Source: Streptomyces sp. KL109B (GTDB lineage Bacteria; Actinomycetota; Actinomycetes; Streptomycetales; Streptomycetaceae). From it: a stretch of DNA of 64,000 nt. The notes under the pieces are model-generated. The model had not been told where the DNA came from. It saw only the letters and a list, made by a program, of their open reading frames with translations, and did not search any database. Each line of letters opens with the position of its first letter. Within the stretch, counting starts at the first letter, position 1. The stretch covers positions 124,001 to 188,000 of the forward strand of contig NZ_JASERL010000011.1 of assembly GCF_030766935.1 (NCBI RefSeq). Reading direction: 5' to 3'. This document shows, piece after piece, positions 61,461-64,000 of this stretch. A program made the translations under genes and the position numbers.

Positions 61461-62687
61461 CTACGGGGTGTCGACCGGTTCGAAGATCTCGGCGGTGCCG
61501 TACAGGCCGGAGATGAGGGTGACGAAGTCGGCCTTGCTGTTCAGCAGCCCATTGGGGTCGATGGCGCGCTGGGCCTCGTCCCAGTACTCCTCCTTGAGCC
61601 TGGTCCGGTCGTAGAAGACGCGCACGAACTCCAGGATCACGCCGAGGAATTCCTGGTAGTTCTTCTGATACCGCTGAAGCACCTCCTCCTCGCACTCGGG
61701 CTTGTCCAGGACGCGCCCGAGGCCGTCGGCGAGGCGCTCGGCGGCGCGCAGCGCGAGGGTCACGCCCGAGGACAGCAGCGGGTCGACGAACGCGGCGGCG
61801 TCCCCGACCAGCGCCCAGCCCGGCCCGTGGAAGCGCGTCGCCCGGTACGACCAGTCCTTGATGGTGCGCATCCCTGCGACCTGGACGGCGTCCCGGGTCA
61901 GCCGGCTCACCTCGCAGGACTCGGCGATCTTCGCGCGGACGAAGGCCTCCGCGTCCCGGGGTGCTTCCTTCTTGTACGCGTCGACGGGGGTCACGTAGCC
62001 GATGCTGACGGTGCCGTCGGACAGCGGGATGTACCAGAGCCAGCCGTCGGGCAGGTTCTCGATGAGGGTGTCGCCTGCCCGGTTGCCGGGGTAGCGCTCG
62101 CAGCCCTGCCAGTACGACCACACGGCGATGTTGCGCAGGTCGTCGTGCCATTCGATGAGGTCGAACCGGCGGGCCAGGAGGTGCTGTTGACCGGAGGCGT
62201 CGACGAGCATCCGGCTGCGGGCGGTCCTCGGCGTCGCCGCGCCCTTCGGCTGGTAGGTCACGCCGGTGACGCGGTCGCCGTCCTGGAGGATGTCCTTGAC
62301 GGTGGCTTCCTCGACGACGACGGCGCCGAGTTCGCGGGCGCGGGCGAGGAGCAGCGCGTCGAAGTCGGCGCGGCGCACCTGGTGCACGTTCTCGTACGGT
62401 GAGCCCTCGTTGAACCGGAAGTCCCACGGCTCGATGCCGGCGCCCCACACGAACGTGGCCCCGTACTTGCGCAAGTAGCCGATCTCGTCCAGCCGTTCGC
62501 GTACACCCATGCGCTCCAGTGCGGGCACCAGACCGGGGTTGAGGGACTCGCCGATGTGATAGCGCGGGAACTTGTCCCGTTCGAGCACCAGGACGCGGCG
62601 CCCTTCCTTGGCCAGAAGCCCGGCGGTCACCGCCCCGGCCGGTCCGCCGCCCACCACGATGACGTCGTACTGCTCGTCGATACTGAT
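61461..62687 (-). CDS. Flavin-dependent halogenase
   Basis: 408 residues from the proposed start. Class-defining motifs are present: FAD motif VIVVGGGPAGAVTAG (10-24), FPRYHIGESL (40-49), active-site Lys74 in RKYGATFVWG, and WLWYIP (216-221), the WxWxIP motif that separates halogenases from ordinary flavin hydroxylases and geranylgeranyl reductases. Expected reaction: FADH2- and O2-dependent chlorination or bromination of an activated aromatic ring. In frame there is no ATG, GTG or TTG near the FAD fold; AGGAG lies 7 bases before an ATC codon (62687-62685), which I take as start. The alternative is a GTG at 62861 with no ribosome-binding site and 58 extra residues. Confidence 0.85.
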   Translation of the reverse strand: MSIDEQYDVIVVGGGPAGAVTAGLLAKEGRRVLVLERDKFPRYHIGESLNPGLVPALERMGVRERLDEIGYLRKYGATFVWGAGIEPWDFRFNEGSPYENVHQVRRADFDALLLARARELGAVVVEEATVKDILQDGDRVTGVTYQPKGAATPRTARSRMLVDASGQQHLLARRFDLIEWHDDLRNIAVWSYWQGCERYPGNRAGDTLIENLPDGWLWYIPLSDGTVSIGYVTPVDAYKKEAPRDAEAFVRAKIAESCEVSRLTRDAVQVAGMRTIKDWSYRATRFHGPGWALVGDAAAFVDPLLSSGVTLALRAAERLADGLGRVLDKPECEEEVLQRYQKNYQEFLGVILEFVRVFYDRTRLKEEYWDEAQRAIDPNGLLNSKADFVTLISGLYGTAEIFEPVDTP

Positions 62688-62951
62688 GTCGTCACTCCTG
62701 TTGATCCGGGGGAGGTGAAGTACGACCTGCCGCCGCGGTCGGCTACGGACCGTCCGGGCACACGTCGTCCCGCCTTCGGCCTGCTGCCGAACGCCACCGG
62801 ACGCTATCGGCCCGAGGCCGCGCGAATCCTCCGCGTTAGCCACTCCGAAGTGCGGAAACACTCGATGGGATGGCCGGCCGTTCCCTTGTCGCCGGATGAT
62901 CGTTTCCGGTGTCCGCGATCTCCACGGCGACGGCGCCGGGCGGGCGTGGTT

Positions 62952-63362
62952 TCAGTTCGTGATGTCGACGGCGTGGGTGTACTGATCGTCGGTCACGGGC
63001 TCCAGCCACGTGGTTCCGTCGCCATTGGCGTCGCCGACGACCATGGCGATGTGCGCCATGAGGGAGGTGTCGGTGGCACCGTGCCAATGCTCCTCGCCGG
63101 GTGGGCACTTGATGGTCTGGCCGGCGCTGACACGTACGACGCTGCCGTCGCGGGTGCCGACGAGGCCGGTTCCGTCGGTGACGTAGAGGGTCTGGCCGTT
63201 GGCGTGGGAGTGCCAGTTGGTTCGGGCGCCGGGGGTGAAGCGGACCAGGGCGGCGGCCAGGCGGGCGGGTTCGGCCGGAGTTTCGATCATGTTGAGGTAG
63301 ACGTCGCCGGTGAAGCGTTCGGCGGGGGCTTGGTGGGTGGGGGTCCGAGTGATGTGTTCCAT
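62952..63362 (-). CDS. Cupin-domain protein
   Basis: 136 residues, one small cupin barrel. The metal ligands are in WHSHANGQTLYVTDG (two His and a downstream residue) and PPGEEHWHGA (Glu/His). Small cupins of this type include manganese hydroxynitrile lyases and various isomerases; the catalytic role is not readable. Start at the ATG before EHITRTPTHQAPAERFTGD. It follows the SDR gene by 70 bp on the same strand and may be co-transcribed with it. The 264 bp between its stop and the halogenase start show no gene. Confidence 0.85.
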   Translation of the reverse strand: MEHITRTPTHQAPAERFTGDVYLNMIETPAEPARLAAALVRFTPGARTNWHSHANGQTLYVTDGTGLVGTRDGSVVRVSAGQTIKCPPGEEHWHGATDTSLMAHIAMVVGDANGDGTTWLEPVTDDQYTHAVDITN

Positions 63363-63432
63363 GACGGCTTTCCGTGCGCTTTCTGTGTGGGTGGGGTTGG
63401 TGGGTGGGGTGGGGTGTCGTGGTCGGCCCGTG

Positions 63433-64000
63433 TCACTGGGCGGTGTAGCCGCCGTCGACCGGGAGAGCGACGCCGGTGACGTACCTGGCACCGTCACTGC
63501 ACAGCCACAGAACGGCCTGGGCGATCTCGTCCGCGGTGCCGAGCCGGTCGATGGCCTGGCCGGACGCGGCCCGGCCGCGATCGAGTTCGCCTCCTTCGAC
63601 CATGGCGTCGACCATCGGGGTGGCGATGGTGCCGGGGCAGACGGCGTTGATGCGTACGCCGCGGGAGCCGTACTCAAGGGCCGCGCTCTTCGTCAGGCCT
63701 ACCACGCCGTGCTTGGCGGCGTGGTAGGCGGCGCGGCCGGGGTTGCCCACGAGGCCGCCGAGGGACGAGCAGTTGACGATCGCGCCACTGCCCTGGGCGC
63801 GCATGTGGCGCAGTTCGTGCTTCACGCTCGCCCAGATACCGCGCAGGTTGACGGCCTGGACGCGGTCGAACTGGTCGGCGCTCTCGTCGGCGGCGTCGGT
63901 GGGCGGGACCATGATGCCGGCGTTGTTGTACGCCATGTCGAGCCGCCCGAACGTTTCCACGGTGCGGTCGACGGCGGCGGCGACCTGGTCCTCGTCCGAG
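63433..64000 (-). CDS. SDR-family oxidoreductase (5' end outside window)
   Basis: The frame stays open to the right edge, so the cofactor-binding N-terminus is missing; 189 residues are visible. NNAGIM, the active-site Ser in IVNCSSLGG, and Tyr/Lys in YHAAKHGVVGL identify a classical SDR. VCPGTIATPM and the C-terminal DGARYVTGVALPVDGGYTAQ are typical. Substrate unknown. It is upstream of the cupin gene and probably in the same operon. Confidence 0.93.
   Translation of the reverse strand, partial: SDEDQVAAAVDRTVETFGRLDMAYNNAGIMVPPTDAADESADQFDRVQAVNLRGIWASVKHELRHMRAQGSGAIVNCSSLGGLVGNPGRAAYHAAKHGVVGLTKSAALEYGSRGVRINAVCPGTIATPMVDAMVEGGELDRGRAASGQAIDRLGTADEIAQAVLWLCSDGARYVTGVALPVDGGYTAQ

Noticed and set aside
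61461..62687. Reading the halogenase as a geranylgeranyl reductase or simple FAD monooxygenase
   Set aside because: Those families share the FAD fold but not the combination of FPRYHIGESL, RKYGATFVWG and WLWYIP seen here.
1..64000. Mobile elements, tRNA or rRNA genes
   Set aside because: No transposase, integrase, terminal inverted repeats with target duplications, tRNA cloverleaf or rRNA sequence was recognised on either strand. A tRNAscan-SE and ISfinder run would settle it.

Overview
The window is chromosomal DNA from a Streptomyces-type actinomycete. The evidence is very high GC with GC-rich third codon positions, many GTG starts, ATGA/GTGA stop-start overlaps, a Tat-dependent phospholipase C, and a 2-methylisoborneol locus. 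No rRNA, tRNA, insertion sequence, prophage or CRISPR array was seen. Both ends cut through genes: a Gfo/Idh/MocA oxidoreductase on the left and an SDR on the right.

Layout. 1-5775: partial oxidoreductase, MscS channel, secreted phospholipase C with an 8-bp tandem repeat in its upstream region, and a GH4 glycosidase. 5763-22017: a two-armed locus around a cupin-XRE regulator. The minus arm holds an APC permease, a 4-hydroxyproline 2-epimerase, a DapA-type deaminase and a three-subunit D-hydroxyproline dehydrogenase. The plus arm holds a GH127 beta-L-arabinofuranosidase, a complete oligopeptide ABC importer and an Xaa-Pro aminopeptidase. Two near-identical 16-bp palindromes, one in each promoter region, tie the arms together. 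I read this as a system for using arabinosylated, hydroxyproline-rich plant cell-wall glycopeptides (extensin type). 22080-28608: PucR regulator, NCS1 nucleobase permease, nucleoside deaminase, amidohydrolase and an MHS-type transporter. 28644-34710: tautomerase, an SDR/XRE divergent pair with a 21-bp palindrome, a PAS-LuxR regulator, and a self-sufficient P450-reductase fusion.

35254-38892: the 2-methylisoborneol operon, made of a family 2B encapsulin shell with a cyclic-nucleotide-binding domain, 2-MIB synthase and GPP C-methyltransferase, preceded by three phased 20-bp repeats. 38947-42772: thiamine salvage operon (cytX, thiM, thiE, thiD) read from a TPP riboswitch that overlaps the cytX ribosome-binding site. 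43013-44185: an unknown membrane-anchored protein. 44211-51733: a secreted RHS polymorphic toxin of about 2350 residues with a Hint domain and a GIY-YIG-like nuclease tip, with its overlapping immunity gene. 52124-54076: a P-loop protein of unknown role.

54171-62687: a candidate biosynthetic cluster with type III PKS, ketosynthase, acyl carrier protein, acyl-ACP desaturase, DHA2 exporter, ICMT-type methyltransferase, cation/proton antiporter and flavin-dependent halogenase. The combination suggests a halogenated, methylated, unsaturated phenolic lipid. The halogenase appears to start at a non-canonical ATC codon. 62952-64000: cupin and partial SDR.

The two most interesting systems are the hydroxyproline/arabinofuranosidase locus and the type III PKS/halogenase cluster. 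All functions are read from motifs and gene context; no database search was possible.
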